From: Palsa-360 sp963719875
GTDB lineage: Bacteria; Acidobacteriota; Terriglobia; Acidiferrales; UBA7541
NCBI GenBank assembly: GCA_963719875.1
Contig: CAVRDJ010000002.1
Span: 1,860,001-1,924,000 of the forward strand
Length of the DNA stretch: 64,000 nt
Direction of reading: 5' to 3'
Both the position numbers and the translations under genes were made by a program. The notes beneath the pieces are model-generated. The model saw only the letters and a program-made list of their open reading frames with translations. It did no database searches and had not been told where the DNA came from. Positions 16,395 to 24,742 of the stretch are shown piece after piece; positions within the stretch are counted from its first letter, which is position 1, and each line of letters starts with the position of its first letter.

Positions 16395-17198
16395 CTACTT
16401 TTTCTCTGGTTTGCCGTAGCCGAGGCCAGGAAGCTTATCGGCGTGGTTTACCCGGTCATCGTATTCCTTGATCGCGGACAGCGTGCAGGGATGCGCGTCC
16501 AATACCCAGTCCTTCCGCAGTTTCCAGAAACCCGTGATCGACCAGGGCTTGGTATAGTTCTTCGGGTCGTCGAACGTAAAAACGATCTTCAAAGTATCCT
16601 GGTCCTGGCGCTGCCAACGTTCCGTCTGGTGCAGGGACTCGCTGATCGGATAACCTTGCCAGGTGAGGAACGCCTTGCCGTTGTACGCGGCTGAGTCGAC
16701 GACGAAGGTGTCTCCGTCCCAGCGGCCGATGGAATATCCCATGTATTCGGGCTCCACGTCCGCGGGAATTTTCCGTCCGTCGGTCCAGATTTCGCGCCAA
16801 TTGTCGTAATACTCGAAATGCTGCACCAGCCTGTCGCGAGTCAAAAGGATTTCAAACGGGCGCGGCGTAAAAAAATTGCGCGACACGCCGAACGGATCGC
16901 AATCGAGTACAGCTCCAGCGGCGATGAATTTGGCGTTGGCCAGGTACGTCGCCTCACCCGCAGGCGTAAAAGGAGGCAGCGGATTGGGATGGCCGCCCAG
17001 ATCAAGTGGATTGACTTCACCCTTCGGCTGCATGAAAGGGGCAGGATTCCAAATTCCAGTAAGGTCATGCGGGTCGAAAGCCGCGGCCTTGGCATTCGCC
17101 TTGGCCGCGCCGGAGTGATCAGTCTGGGCGCGCGCAACCGCCAGGAAGGCAAGCGCTGCCGCCAAAGCAATCGCCGAACCTAAAAGCCATTTTCGCAT
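16395..17198 (-). CDS. Secreted partner protein of DUF6152 (function unknown), copy 1
   Basis: 267 residues with a signal peptide (to about 25, AVARA), then DPHDLTGIWNP, a central FEILLTRDRLVQHFEYYDNWREIWTDGR region split over two strands, YMGYSIGRWDGDTFVVD and DDPKNYTKPW. It shares this motif order with the gene at 25997, although overall similarity is moderate. The start at 17198 follows AAGGAG. In both places the gene is directly downstream of a DUF6152 gene on the same strand, so the two secreted proteins probably act together. No enzymatic motif is recognised; a strand-rich fold is likely. Confidence 0.8.
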   Translation of the reverse strand: MRKWLLGSAIALAAALAFLAVARAQTDHSGAAKANAKAAAFDPHDLTGIWNPAPFMQPKGEVNPLDLGGHPNPLPPFTPAGEATYLANAKFIAAGAVLDCDPFGVSRNFFTPRPFEILLTRDRLVQHFEYYDNWREIWTDGRKIPADVEPEYMGYSIGRWDGDTFVVDSAAYNGKAFLTWQGYPISESLHQTERWQRQDQDTLKIVFTFDDPKNYTKPWSITGFWKLRKDWVLDAHPCTLSAIKEYDDRVNHADKLPGLGYGKPEKK

Positions 17199-17280
17199 TC
17201 CGCGACTCCTTTCAACTGCGGCTCTCAACGGGGCATTTCGGTTTGAGAGTGTGCGGCTAAAATTTCAGGCAGAGCCGCTC

Positions 17281-17682
17281 CTACTGGGGTGGTTGCTCGC
17301 CCAATGCGCCGCCCGACAACTCAGTGCCATCCGGAAGCACGACCTTGCGCAGCATTCCCACGGGCGTGCCCTTCTTGCTGGGAACGATGGTGATCGTGAT
17401 CTGATCGCCGGGATGCAATGTTTTAGGGCTCCATCCGGCCCTTTTCAGAACGGCCGGAGCCAGCGTTTCGATCGTCCAGTTTACGACCTTGCTCGAATCG
17501 TCCTTCGCATCCAGATAAACCTGGCAATGAGGATTGGACCAGAAGAATTCAGTCACAGTTCCTTTGAGGGTCGTGGGATGCTGCACGTCGTAATCAGATC
17601 CCCCGTGATGCGCGAACATCGGAGCACAAACCATCAAAAGGCCAACCACCAAACCGAAACCCTTTACTAGCATCCTATTCAT
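17281..17682 (-). CDS. DUF6152 secreted protein, copy 1
   Basis: 133 residues. A signal peptide of about 24 residues is followed at once by HHGG, then the family core LKGTVTEFFWSNPHCQVYL, HPGDQITITIVPSK and LRKVVLPDGTEL. The small beta-rich fold is probably OB-like. If the peptide is cleaved after MFA, the mature chain starts with His-His. The start follows AAGGGG at a spacing of 8. It forms a two-gene unit with the downstream gene at 16395-17198 (82-bp gap). Confidence 0.85.
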   Translation of the reverse strand: MNRMLVKGFGLVVGLLMVCAPMFAHHGGSDYDVQHPTTLKGTVTEFFWSNPHCQVYLDAKDDSSKVVNWTIETLAPAVLKRAGWSPKTLHPGDQITITIVPSKKGTPVGMLRKVVLPDGTELSGGALGEQPPQ

Positions 17683-18027
17683 GCAACACCCCTTGACGCG
17701 GTTCCTCAAAATTCTATTCCCAGTGAGAGGAGAAATCGGCCGGACCTCCAGCTTTCTGGACATATCGGCCATGAATGTAAACAGACCACCTCAAGGGTAA
17801 GAACAATTCTACGTACGCCTTGGGGCGCCCACTGTTAAGAAAATACGCCGGTCGAGCGAACGTTTCAAGGGCGTTGGAACCCAGGCCGGAGCATTGCCTT
17901 CCGAGACGGTTAGTTATATGTTGCCGGTCGGGTTGTAAACCGGCAATCAAAACCCAGTTCACGCAGCAAGGTTGGGCGCTTGCGCGTCTGCTGAAAATTA
18001 CTTTGGAAGAAATGGAGAGGTTTCAGG
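17683..18027. other. Divergent intergenic region
   Basis: Separates the leftward DUF6152 unit from the rightward DUF4440/PQQ dehydrogenase genes, so promoters for both are expected. The only structure seen is the conserved element at 17883-17946. Confidence 0.5.
17883..17946 (+). promoter_or_regulatory. Conserved upstream element with hairpin, copy B
   Basis: Begins GGCCGGAGCATTGCC and matches the element at 14648-14712. Its hairpin is stronger: TTGCCGGT (17921-17928) with ACCGGCAA (17939-17946) and a 10-nt loop. Compared with copy A the fourth stem pair changes from A:T to C:G on both arms, a compensatory change. It lies about 80 bp before the ATG of the NTF2-like gene. Confidence 0.5.
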
Positions 18028-18516
18028 ATGAGAAAATTTCTTTTTGCCACGGTATTGGCGGTTTCGCTTGCTGGAATGATTGCCGCGCAGGCGCTCACCG
18101 GCGAGAAGGCCGAAGCGGTAAAGAAAGAAATCATGAAAATAGAAGATGAAAAAGTGGCCGGACTTTTGAGGGGCGGCTCCGAGCCGGTCGACTGGATCAA
18201 GCAGTATGACGCCGAAGACGTCGCCCAAACCAATATCGACGGGTCGAGCCCCACCAAAGCAGAGATCGAGGCGGGACTTCAAGCAGGGGTGTTCAAGATG
18301 CACTCCATGAAGCAAGACGGGCATCGGTTCCGCGTTTATGACAACGGGAACGTAGCGGTCGTCACGTATCACGCCCTGGGCGTCCTTGAACGGAATGGCA
18401 AAGCTACACCGCGGGAAAGCAATTTTTCGGATGTCTGGGTAAAGCAGAACGGGGCGTGGCTGCGCGTCTTGCACGCAGAGAGAGAAATCACCAAGAAGTC
18501 CGCCGCCATTCAGTAA
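18028..18516 (+). CDS. Secreted DUF4440/NTF2-like protein
   Basis: 162 residues with a signal peptide (MRKFLFATVLAVSLAGMIAAQ). The mature part has the NTF2-like pattern: an N-terminal helix (EAVKKEIMKIEDEKVAGLL), then WIKQYDAEDVAQTN, and the later strands FRVYDNGNVAVVTYHA and DVWVKQNGAWLRVLHAE. It lies 90 bp upstream of the PQQ dehydrogenase on the same strand. One of four NTF2-fold genes in the window. Specific ligand unknown. Confidence 0.83.
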   Translation: MRKFLFATVLAVSLAGMIAAQALTGEKAEAVKKEIMKIEDEKVAGLLRGGSEPVDWIKQYDAEDVAQTNIDGSSPTKAEIEAGLQAGVFKMHSMKQDGHRFRVYDNGNVAVVTYHALGVLERNGKATPRESNFSDVWVKQNGAWLRVLHAEREITKKSAAIQ

Positions 18517-18605
18517 AAATCAGGAGTCCAGAATCGAGACGGACACAATCCAAAGTTTAAACATCGGGAATGTAAATAAATCAGAAGGAAAAGCGGAGAC
18601 CAGAG

Positions 18606-20321
18606 ATGAATCGCGTACACAGGACTGCTAGAAACTCCCTCGCTACGAACGTTTGTGCTGTCTTATTTCTGCTGTGTCTGATATTGGGCGCGGCTGGCGT
18701 TGCCGCGGCGCAAGATGAGACTACCTCGCGGATCGCGCACGCCGACAGGGAGCCGCAGAACTGGCTCACGTTTTACGGAAATTATCGCGGCTGGAGTTAC
18801 AGTCCGCTGAACCAAATCACGCGCGAAAATGTGAAAAACATGGTGCCGATCTGGGCGTTTCCGGCGGGATTTCCTACGGGCGCCGCGGGACTCAGGGCGG
18901 GACTTGAGGCCGCGCCACTGATCGTCGACGGCGTCCTCTACCTCGAAGGCATGCAGAACAATGTTTATGCCGTTGAGGCGGCCACGGGCCGGTCGATCTG
19001 GACTTACGAATATAAATGGCCGGAAGTAAAAACGTTCAGCATCAGAGGCGCTCGCGGAATCGCGTACGGAGACGGCCGGATTTACATGGGCACGCAGAAC
19101 AATCACGTGGTGGCTCTCGACGCGAAAACCGGGGCGGAAGTCTGGAACATTCACGTCGAGGAAAATTCCGACTGCCAATGCCGGATTACCGCTGCGCCGC
19201 TTTTCGTAAAAGGTAAAGTGATCACCGGCAACGCTGGCTCCGGCTATCAAGCGCTGCGCGGCCACATCAACGCGTACGATGCCAAAACCGGCGCGCTCGT
19301 TTGGCACTTTGAAGTGATCCCTGCTCCGGGCGAACCAGGCGCGGAAACCTGGGCCGGGGCCGAAGACAATTACTGGAAGACAGGAGGTGGCGGAGCCTGG
19401 TTCACCGGCACCTACGATCCGGAGATGAATCTGCTCTTCTGGGGAACAGGCGACCCGACTCCCATCAACGGAACCTTGCGCCCGGGCCCGAATCTGTACA
19501 CTGCATCGCTGCTTGCGCTGGACGTCGATACCGGGAAAATGAAATGGTATTTCCAGGAGACTCCGCACGATCTATACGATTATGACTCTGCGGCGGAGCC
19601 TGTCCTCGTTGACATGGAAGTTGCGGGACAAAAGCGGCAGCTGATCGTGCATCCAACCAAGAACGGCTATACCTACGAATACGACCGCGAAACGGGCAAG
19701 TTCCTGCGCGCGTTCGCGTATAGCGCGCCGAACTGGAACAGGGGCATAGACGAGCACGGCAATCCCATCGACCCCATCGTTCCGAAAGAACAAAAAGATA
19801 ATCTCGTTTGTCCGAGCATCCATTCGGGCGGCCGCGGCATTCAACACTCGGCCTACAGTCCACACACGGGGTGGTGGTATACCTCCGATTTTGAGCTGTG
19901 CACTCATTTTGTAAGCGGTTCCGATAAAGGCGACGAACTGAATCCGAATGCTCCGCCAAACATCAGCGCCTTTGACCCCGCGACGGGGAAGAAAGAGTGG
20001 ACCTTCAACACCAAGTACTACAACATGTCATCTCTCCTGGCCACCGCGGGCGATTTGATTGTGGGAGGCGATTTGGAGGGAAATGTATTTGCGCTGGATG
20101 CGCGAACCGGCCAGAAGCTCTGGTCCTTCAACACCGGGGGCCGCATCGCATCCGCTGCCGTCAGCTATTCGGTGAATGGGAGGCAGTTCATCGCAGTTGG
20201 TTCCGGAGGAGGTTCGGAGGCGGAGGGTCGGCTTGCGAAGATTTATCCCGAAACCGCCGCCCATATCGCACAACCCGCTTCCACACTTTTCGTTTTTGCG
20301 CTGCCGGAGAGGGGAAAATAA
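18606..20321 (+). CDS. PQQ-dependent dehydrogenase with an atypical active site
   Basis: 571 residues, signal peptide to about 35 (AAAQD), then an eight-bladed quinoprotein propeller with repeated AxDAxTGxxxW docking motifs. The TPHDLYDYDS segment holds the usual catalytic Asp, plus a second Asp two residues later, the position that distinguishes lanthanide-dependent (XoxF/ExaF-type) from calcium-dependent enzymes. By-eye alignment shows three departures: the vicinal Cys-Cys is absent (KTFSIRGARG in its place), the metal-binding Glu of GAEFGVRG is replaced (GYQALRG), and GTGNP is GTGDP. No C-terminal cytochrome domain, so a soluble acceptor such as a cytochrome c is needed. Alcohol or polyol oxidation is likely but the substrate is unknown. 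Confidence 0.85.
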   Translation: MNRVHRTARNSLATNVCAVLFLLCLILGAAGVAAAQDETTSRIAHADREPQNWLTFYGNYRGWSYSPLNQITRENVKNMVPIWAFPAGFPTGAAGLRAGLEAAPLIVDGVLYLEGMQNNVYAVEAATGRSIWTYEYKWPEVKTFSIRGARGIAYGDGRIYMGTQNNHVVALDAKTGAEVWNIHVEENSDCQCRITAAPLFVKGKVITGNAGSGYQALRGHINAYDAKTGALVWHFEVIPAPGEPGAETWAGAEDNYWKTGGGGAWFTGTYDPEMNLLFWGTGDPTPINGTLRPGPNLYTASLLALDVDTGKMKWYFQETPHDLYDYDSAAEPVLVDMEVAGQKRQLIVHPTKNGYTYEYDRETGKFLRAFAYSAPNWNRGIDEHGNPIDPIVPKEQKDNLVCPSIHSGGRGIQHSAYSPHTGWWYTSDFELCTHFVSGSDKGDELNPNAPPNISAFDPATGKKEWTFNTKYYNMSSLLATAGDLIVGGDLEGNVFALDARTGQKLWSFNTGGRIASAAVSYSVNGRQFIAVGSGGGSEAEGRLAKIYPETAAHIAQPASTLFVFALPERGK

Positions 20322-20376
20322 ACTCTTTGAAATTATTTGTGAATGAGCCATTCTCATCTGGGGCAAATGCGGAACG

Positions 20377-21195
20377 ATGACCCGCCGGAACGATAAGGAA
20401 AAAATCCGAGAATTCTATGATTTAGTAAGCGCCCACTTCAACGAGTTGTGGGGCGCGCATATCCATCATGGCTATTGGATTCGCGGCGATGAAACAAAAG
20501 AAAGGGCCCAGGATCAGCTCATCGACCATCTGGCCCAAGCGGCGAACATTGTCTCAGGCCATCAGATTCTAGACGTCGGTTGCGGCACTGGCGGCAGTAG
20601 CATTTACTTGGCCAAACATTATAAAGTGGAAGCGACGGGGATTACGATTTCCCCCGTTCAAGTAGGCTTGGCGAATCAGGCGGCCGCCAGGGAAGCTGTA
20701 AACGCAACCTTCCTCTTAATGGATGCCGAAGCGATGAAATTTGATAAATTGTTTGATATCGTTTGGTCGGTCGAATCCCTATCTCATTATCAAGACATCG
20801 AAAAGTTCTTCGCCTCGGCCGCGAAGTTATTGAAGCCAAATGGGACCGTGGCCGTGATTGATTGGTTTAAGAAGCCGAATCTCAGCGAAGGGGAGTACCG
20901 AAAAGAAATCCTCCCCATTGAAAAGGGAATGCTGATCGAATTGGGAACGATGCAAGAGTACGAGGCTTGGATGGGATCCAATCGCTTGAAAATTATTAAG
21001 AGCGAAATCCTGAACAAAAACTGCGCCAAATCATGGGACATTGGCTTGAACATCATTAAGAACAGGTCGTTATGGAAGCTCGCCGCAACGCACGGCGCGA
21101 TGTTCGTCGACTTTCTTAAAGCTTTTCGGGCGATTCGAGCGGGCTTCACCTCGGGAAATTTCGTCTATGGGCTCGTTGTTGCCCAAAAGATTTAA
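20377..21195 (+). CDS. Class I SAM-dependent methyltransferase
   Basis: 272 residues, cytosolic. SAM-binding motif I is ILDVGCGTGGSSIYLA, motif II region FLLMDAEAMKF, and IVWSVESLSHYQDIEKFF follows. The N-terminal segment (REFYDLVSAHFNELWGAHIHHGYW) and overall length match the gamma-tocopherol/sarcosine-dimethylglycine-type small-molecule methyltransferases. It starts 55 bp after the PQQ dehydrogenase and is followed within 20 bp by an O-methyltransferase gene. The codon use looks more AT-rich than in its neighbours, hinting at a separate origin. Confidence 0.85.
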   Translation: MTRRNDKEKIREFYDLVSAHFNELWGAHIHHGYWIRGDETKERAQDQLIDHLAQAANIVSGHQILDVGCGTGGSSIYLAKHYKVEATGITISPVQVGLANQAAAREAVNATFLLMDAEAMKFDKLFDIVWSVESLSHYQDIEKFFASAAKLLKPNGTVAVIDWFKKPNLSEGEYRKEILPIEKGMLIELGTMQEYEAWMGSNRLKIIKSEILNKNCAKSWDIGLNIIKNRSLWKLAATHGAMFVDFLKAFRAIRAGFTSGNFVYGLVVAQKI

Positions 21196-21215
21196 CAGAA
21201 TCAGACCGTGGATGA

Positions 21216-21827
21216 ATGGATGGCATCGCTGAGTTGAAAAAAGTCATGGACCAACGTCTCCGAGAATTATTGCAAGAAATACAAGAGCGCGGCCTGGAGA
21301 ACGACGCGCGCGTATCCGAACGCCCGCGCAGGATGCTCAACCTCGAACCTGCGAGCGCGCAACTCCTCAGCATTCTCGTGCGCGCCAGCGGCGTGACTCG
21401 CGCGCTCGAAATCGGAACGTCGAGCGCCTACAGCACCATCTGGCTGGCGTGGTCGCTCGCGCCGGCCGGCGGCCGCATCATCAGCATCGACCGCAATCCT
21501 GACAAGCACGTCCTGGCGCGCGAGAATCTCCGCCGCGCGGATTTGCTCGACCGCGTGGAATTGCGCACGGGGGACGCCACCGAAATTGCCCGTCAACTCT
21601 CCGGACCGTTCGACTTCGTATTTCTCGATGCGGATCGCCCGAAATTCCCCGAGCACATGCAAGTCCTGCTGCCCAAGCTCGCCGAAAAGGTGCTGCTGGT
21701 CGCCGATAATGTCCTCTCCCACCCGGAGGAGATCGCCGATTACCTGAAATTAGTTTCGAGCTTGGCCGACTTCCAGCACACAACTGTCCCGGTCGGCAAG
21801 GGCCTTAGCATTGCCTATCGCGGGTAG
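21216..21827 (+). CDS. Class I O-methyltransferase (catechol OMT-like)
   Basis: 203 residues. Family 3 O-methyltransferase features are in order: ALEIGTSSAYSTIWLAWSL (motif I), IISIDRNPD (acidic ribose-binding residue), TGDATEIA, and FDFVFLDADRPKFP with the metal-binding Asp. LVADNVLSHPEEI gives the next ligands. Only 20 bp separate it from the upstream methyltransferase, so they are co-transcribed. Likely substrates are small phenolics or lipids. Confidence 0.87.
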   Translation: MDGIAELKKVMDQRLRELLQEIQERGLENDARVSERPRRMLNLEPASAQLLSILVRASGVTRALEIGTSSAYSTIWLAWSLAPAGGRIISIDRNPDKHVLARENLRRADLLDRVELRTGDATEIARQLSGPFDFVFLDADRPKFPEHMQVLLPKLAEKVLLVADNVLSHPEEIADYLKLVSSLADFQHTTVPVGKGLSIAYRG

Positions 21828-21897
21828 CCCGGGTGGGCGAACCCAGGAGTTTGGAATTCGTGTTGACGTACTACAGCAAGCCGAGTAATTTGCAGCG

Positions 21898-22059
21898 ATG
21901 GCTAAGAAAAAGAACACCAAGAAAAATGAGAAGAACGCATTCCTCGGGAATCTGGATCGTCTTGGCGGCAAGAAATTGATGCAGCATGGCGCTGAAGAAT
22001 CCTCACGCGCAAAGGAATCGCGCAAGCACTCCGTCGGCGGCCGCCGCAAGTCCGGCTGA
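21898..22059 (+). CDS. Small Lys/Arg-rich protein
   Basis: A 53-residue frame, MAKKKNTKKNEKNAFLGNLD onward, ending in GGRRKSG. It is very basic, has no signal peptide and no recognised family. There is no clear ribosome binding site, so it is only a candidate gene; the even composition and absence of any competing frame favour it slightly. It could bind nucleic acid. Confidence 0.35.
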   Translation: MAKKKNTKKNEKNAFLGNLDRLGGKKLMQHGAEESSRAKESRKHSVGGRRKSG

Positions 22060-22099
22060 GCCTGCTCCCCCGCGGTAAGTTGGTCCTGGCGATGGAAGC

Positions 22100-22144
22100 G
22101 AGTCAGGGTAAATGCCCCGGCGAGTAACGCTTGTTACCTGACTC
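22100..22144. other. Two overlapping, mutually exclusive hairpins
   Basis: GAGTCAGGGTAA (22100-22111) can pair with TTACCTGACTC (22134-22144) with one bulge, while GTAAC (22124-22128) can pair with GTTAC (22133-22137). The two pairings compete for the same bases, as in attenuators. It lies about 145 bp upstream of the secreted gene at 22289. Function not shown. Confidence 0.35.
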
Positions 22145-22288
22145 CCTCCAGGAGAATGTGACCTTGACTCCCAACGGCGACGGGCATATGGTTTTGAAGA
22201 TGGATCGGGTGGAAATGGGGAGTTCCCATTGCTTTCCATGTGCAGCACCAGGATTCCTGAAAATTCACAATCATAGGAGGAAACGGGG

Positions 22289-22681
22289 ATGAAAAAGTCA
22301 GTACTTCTCACCGGTATTACGGCATTGGCATTGATCGTCGCGTTTTCCGTGGTCCTTGCCGCCGCGCAGCAGAAAGAGATGAGCTACAGTGGCACGCTGG
22401 TGGACAGCAAGTGCTATTTGAATCACGACCAGGCCGGCAACGACCATGGACCGAACAAGAACTGTGGAACGCTCTGCCTCAAAGGCGGAACTCCCGGCGG
22501 CCTGCTTACCAGCGATAAGAAATTCTACGCATTGCTCGCCCCATCCATCGCGCTTGCTCCGTACGTTGGCCAGGAAATTCGCGTTTCCGGTTCCATGGTC
22601 AACGGCTCGATCAACGTTTCCAAAGTAGAAGTGAATCAAAATGGGAGTTGGCAGGAAGTCAAGCTGAGCCCAACGGCCTAA
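22289..22681 (+). CDS. Small secreted protein, probable OB-like fold
   Basis: 130 residues with a signal peptide (to about 27, LAAAQQ). The mature part has MSYSGTLVDSKCYL, HGPNKNCGTLCLKGGTPGGLL and YVGQEIRVSGSMVNGSINVSKVEV, a five-strand pattern seen in secreted DUF-type OB-like proteins of Acidobacteriota. Three cysteines (SKCYL, NCGTLC) may form a disulfide or bind metal. The start follows TAGGAGGAAAC. A terminator-like hairpin follows it. Function unknown. Confidence 0.72.
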   Translation: MKKSVLLTGITALALIVAFSVVLAAAQQKEMSYSGTLVDSKCYLNHDQAGNDHGPNKNCGTLCLKGGTPGGLLTSDKKFYALLAPSIALAPYVGQEIRVSGSMVNGSINVSKVEVNQNGSWQEVKLSPTA

Positions 22682-22727
22682 TCGCCGGCCCGCGCCGGCA
22701 CTCAGAACCAGAATTGGAGCGTTCGAT

Positions 22728-22761
22728 TCCAAGCCGGATCCCACTGGGAATCCGGCTTGGA
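22728..22761. terminator. Terminator-like hairpin
   Basis: A perfect 12-bp stem, TCCAAGCCGGAT with ATCCGGCTTGGA, and a 10-nt loop, about 50 bp after the stop of the 22289 gene. The T-run is weak, but the position and stem fit a terminator. Confidence 0.6.
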
Positions 22762-22886
22762 GCGAACTTTAAGTTGGTGCGGCCCGGTCGCCTGCACGAG
22801 GCAGCGCCAAGCATGAACCAGCCAGCATTTGAAAATCGCTTTCAGCCATCTGTGCCGCAAAATATCAGGCGATCGAATCCTCCGAA

Positions 22887-23363
22887 ATGAAAATCGCTCT
22901 TTCCATCCTGGTTGTTCTTCTCATTGCGGGCGCAGTACTTTTCGCCACTCAATTCAATTTAAGCGCCAATCCTGAACCTACCCGGTTCGAAGCTCGCATC
23001 GCGACAATGGGAAAACACTGGTTCGTATCTCGGAGCGCGCGAAAGCAACCCCTTCGCGAACCTTCCAGCGGCCCCTCCAGCTTGGATTCCGGCGGAATGA
23101 CATTTAATGGTGACTGCGCGTTTTGCCATGGACAGGATGGGCGAGCCCCGACGGATGTTGGCCAGGCCATGTATCCGCGCGTGCCCAGCCTGGCCAGCCC
23201 CGAGGTTCAGCAATGGTCCGACGCCGAATTGTTCTGGATCATCCGGAACGGGAATCGCTTCACAGGGATGGGCGCGTTCGGGAAGACATTAACCGACGAT
23301 CAAATTTGGGACCTGGTACGATATGTTCGAAGTCTTCGCGACGTTGGTCCGGCCGGGAAATGA
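22887..23363 (+). CDS. Secreted or membrane-anchored cytochrome c
   Basis: 158 residues. An N-terminal hydrophobic segment (IALSILVVLLIAGAVLFA) without a clear cleavage site may anchor it. The haem motif CAFCHGQDG follows at about residue 77, and WSDAELFWIIRNGNRFTGMGAFG supplies the likely methionine ligand. The end DDQIWDLVRYVRSL is the standard last helix. It could accept electrons from the PQQ dehydrogenase 2.5 kb upstream; that link is only by neighbourhood. Confidence 0.87.
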   Translation: MKIALSILVVLLIAGAVLFATQFNLSANPEPTRFEARIATMGKHWFVSRSARKQPLREPSSGPSSLDSGGMTFNGDCAFCHGQDGRAPTDVGQAMYPRVPSLASPEVQQWSDAELFWIIRNGNRFTGMGAFGKTLTDDQIWDLVRYVRSLRDVGPAGK

Positions 23364-23470
23364 CTCGAAATGAAAGAAACCCGCCTACCCATCTTTCTCA
23401 CGAGCAACGGGGTCACAACTTCAAATCGGTAGTGTGGCCCTTCACGAAGCTGCCATTCCATGGGCCGCCT

Positions 23471-23505
23471 GTAGGGGCACGATCCGCCGCGGCGGATGCC
23501 CCTAC
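23471..23505. repeat. 35-bp palindrome overlapping a stop codon
   Basis: GTAGGGGCA at 23471-23479 pairs with TGCCCCTAC at 23497-23505, and the interior ATCCGCCG/CGGCGGAT is itself a perfect palindrome. The right arm contains the stop codon of the leftward propeller gene. It may act as a terminator between convergent genes or be a mobile palindrome. Confidence 0.65.
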
Positions 23506-24677
23506 TTGCTTGCTACCAATTTGAATTTTTGTACCCTGCGGCCGTCGACGGACTCACCCACATAAATGTTGCCTTTGGAGTCCACCGCCATCGTGTGCGC
23601 GTGCATGAATTCGCCTACTTGATGGCCCGGACGGCCGAAACTTCCCAGCACTTGCCCGGTGGCGCGGTCCGCCACATCAACCTCTTCGTCTATTTCATTG
23701 ATCACATACATGTATTTCTCTCCCGAATCGCGGGAAAATTCGACCGAGGAGCATGATCCCACAAGAGCCGCATCTCTCTGGGCTCCCGTCCCGGACGCGG
23801 GCGCAGGAGTCCACACCTTATAGCTGAACGGCATGTCCTTCTTGAAATTTCCCATGGTGTCGAAAAGCTGAAGGCGGTTCATCCAGCGGTCGCACACGTA
23901 GACGACGCCGTCGTTGCTCACGCGAACGCAATGTGGAGTCGGCCTGGCCGCGGTGGCTGTTTCTTCCGGCGAACGATGCAGTTTCCATTGGCGGAGATAA
24001 TGCCCGGTGCGATCGAATACTACGATACGGAAATTGTTGCCGCCCTTCCCCTTCGCGTGGCCGTCCGCGACATACACATCGCCCGTGTGCGGATCGAATG
24101 CGATTTCCGACACACGGAAGAACTGCGAAGGGCTCGAATTTAAGGGTGTGCCATTGACGGTCCCATCCGAGGAATCGAACACCCCCTTCTTTCCAATCTG
24201 GAGGAGCATTTCTTTTCCGTCATGGGAGTATTCCTGGATGATGCCGTCCTCGGACCCGTCCAGCCACACATGGCCGTCGCGATCTACGGCGCATCCGTGG
24301 AGATCTTTTGGCAGGATTTTTGCGTCTCCCCAGGAGTTGATCACTTTTCCATCGCCGTCAAATTCGAGCACGGGCGGCGCGGCTTGACCCGCGTTCAATT
24401 CGTCGCCGGTCAGTCCTTCCAGATGGCCGTCCATGCCGCCAACGTCACTTACACGCTGGACAACAAAAACATGATCCTGGGAATCGATGCACACGCCGCC
24501 GATTTCCCCGGTCACCCAGCGCTCCGGTAAAGGCTTGGGCCAGTAAGGGTCCACCTGGAATTTGGGAACGCCGGCCTGCGCCCGCAGCGGCACTGGGCCA
24601 CACAAAGCAGCCGCGAACGCCAGCGCGGCGCAGGCGGCAGCCATTCTGAAATAATTTCGTTCTCGTCCGATGCTCAC
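23502..24677 (-). CDS. Secreted NHL-type six-bladed beta-propeller
   Basis: 391 residues from a GTG preceded by GAGGGG at 5 nt. A signal peptide (about 1-35) is followed by VDPYWPKPLPERWVTGEIGGVCID and repeated NHL-like blades: GDGKVINSWG, DRDGHVWL, DPHTGDVYVADG, VSNDGVVYVCDR and DSKGNIYVGES. Such secreted propellers resemble the lyase domain of peptide-amidating enzymes, but without identifiable metal ligands the activity is open. It lies 65 bp downstream of the alpha/beta hydrolase on the same strand and is probably co-transcribed. Confidence 0.82.
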   Translation of the reverse strand: MSIGRERNYFRMAAACAALAFAAALCGPVPLRAQAGVPKFQVDPYWPKPLPERWVTGEIGGVCIDSQDHVFVVQRVSDVGGMDGHLEGLTGDELNAGQAAPPVLEFDGDGKVINSWGDAKILPKDLHGCAVDRDGHVWLDGSEDGIIQEYSHDGKEMLLQIGKKGVFDSSDGTVNGTPLNSSPSQFFRVSEIAFDPHTGDVYVADGHAKGKGGNNFRIVVFDRTGHYLRQWKLHRSPEETATAARPTPHCVRVSNDGVVYVCDRWMNRLQLFDTMGNFKKDMPFSYKVWTPAPASGTGAQRDAALVGSCSSVEFSRDSGEKYMYVINEIDEEVDVADRATGQVLGSFGRPGHQVGEFMHAHTMAVDSKGNIYVGESVDGRRVQKFKLVASK

Positions 24678-24742
24678 TTGTCCCCTCGCCCCTTTTGCGG
24701 TCAAACACTCGCACTCCGTATCGTCACTACTGCTTTGAAAAA

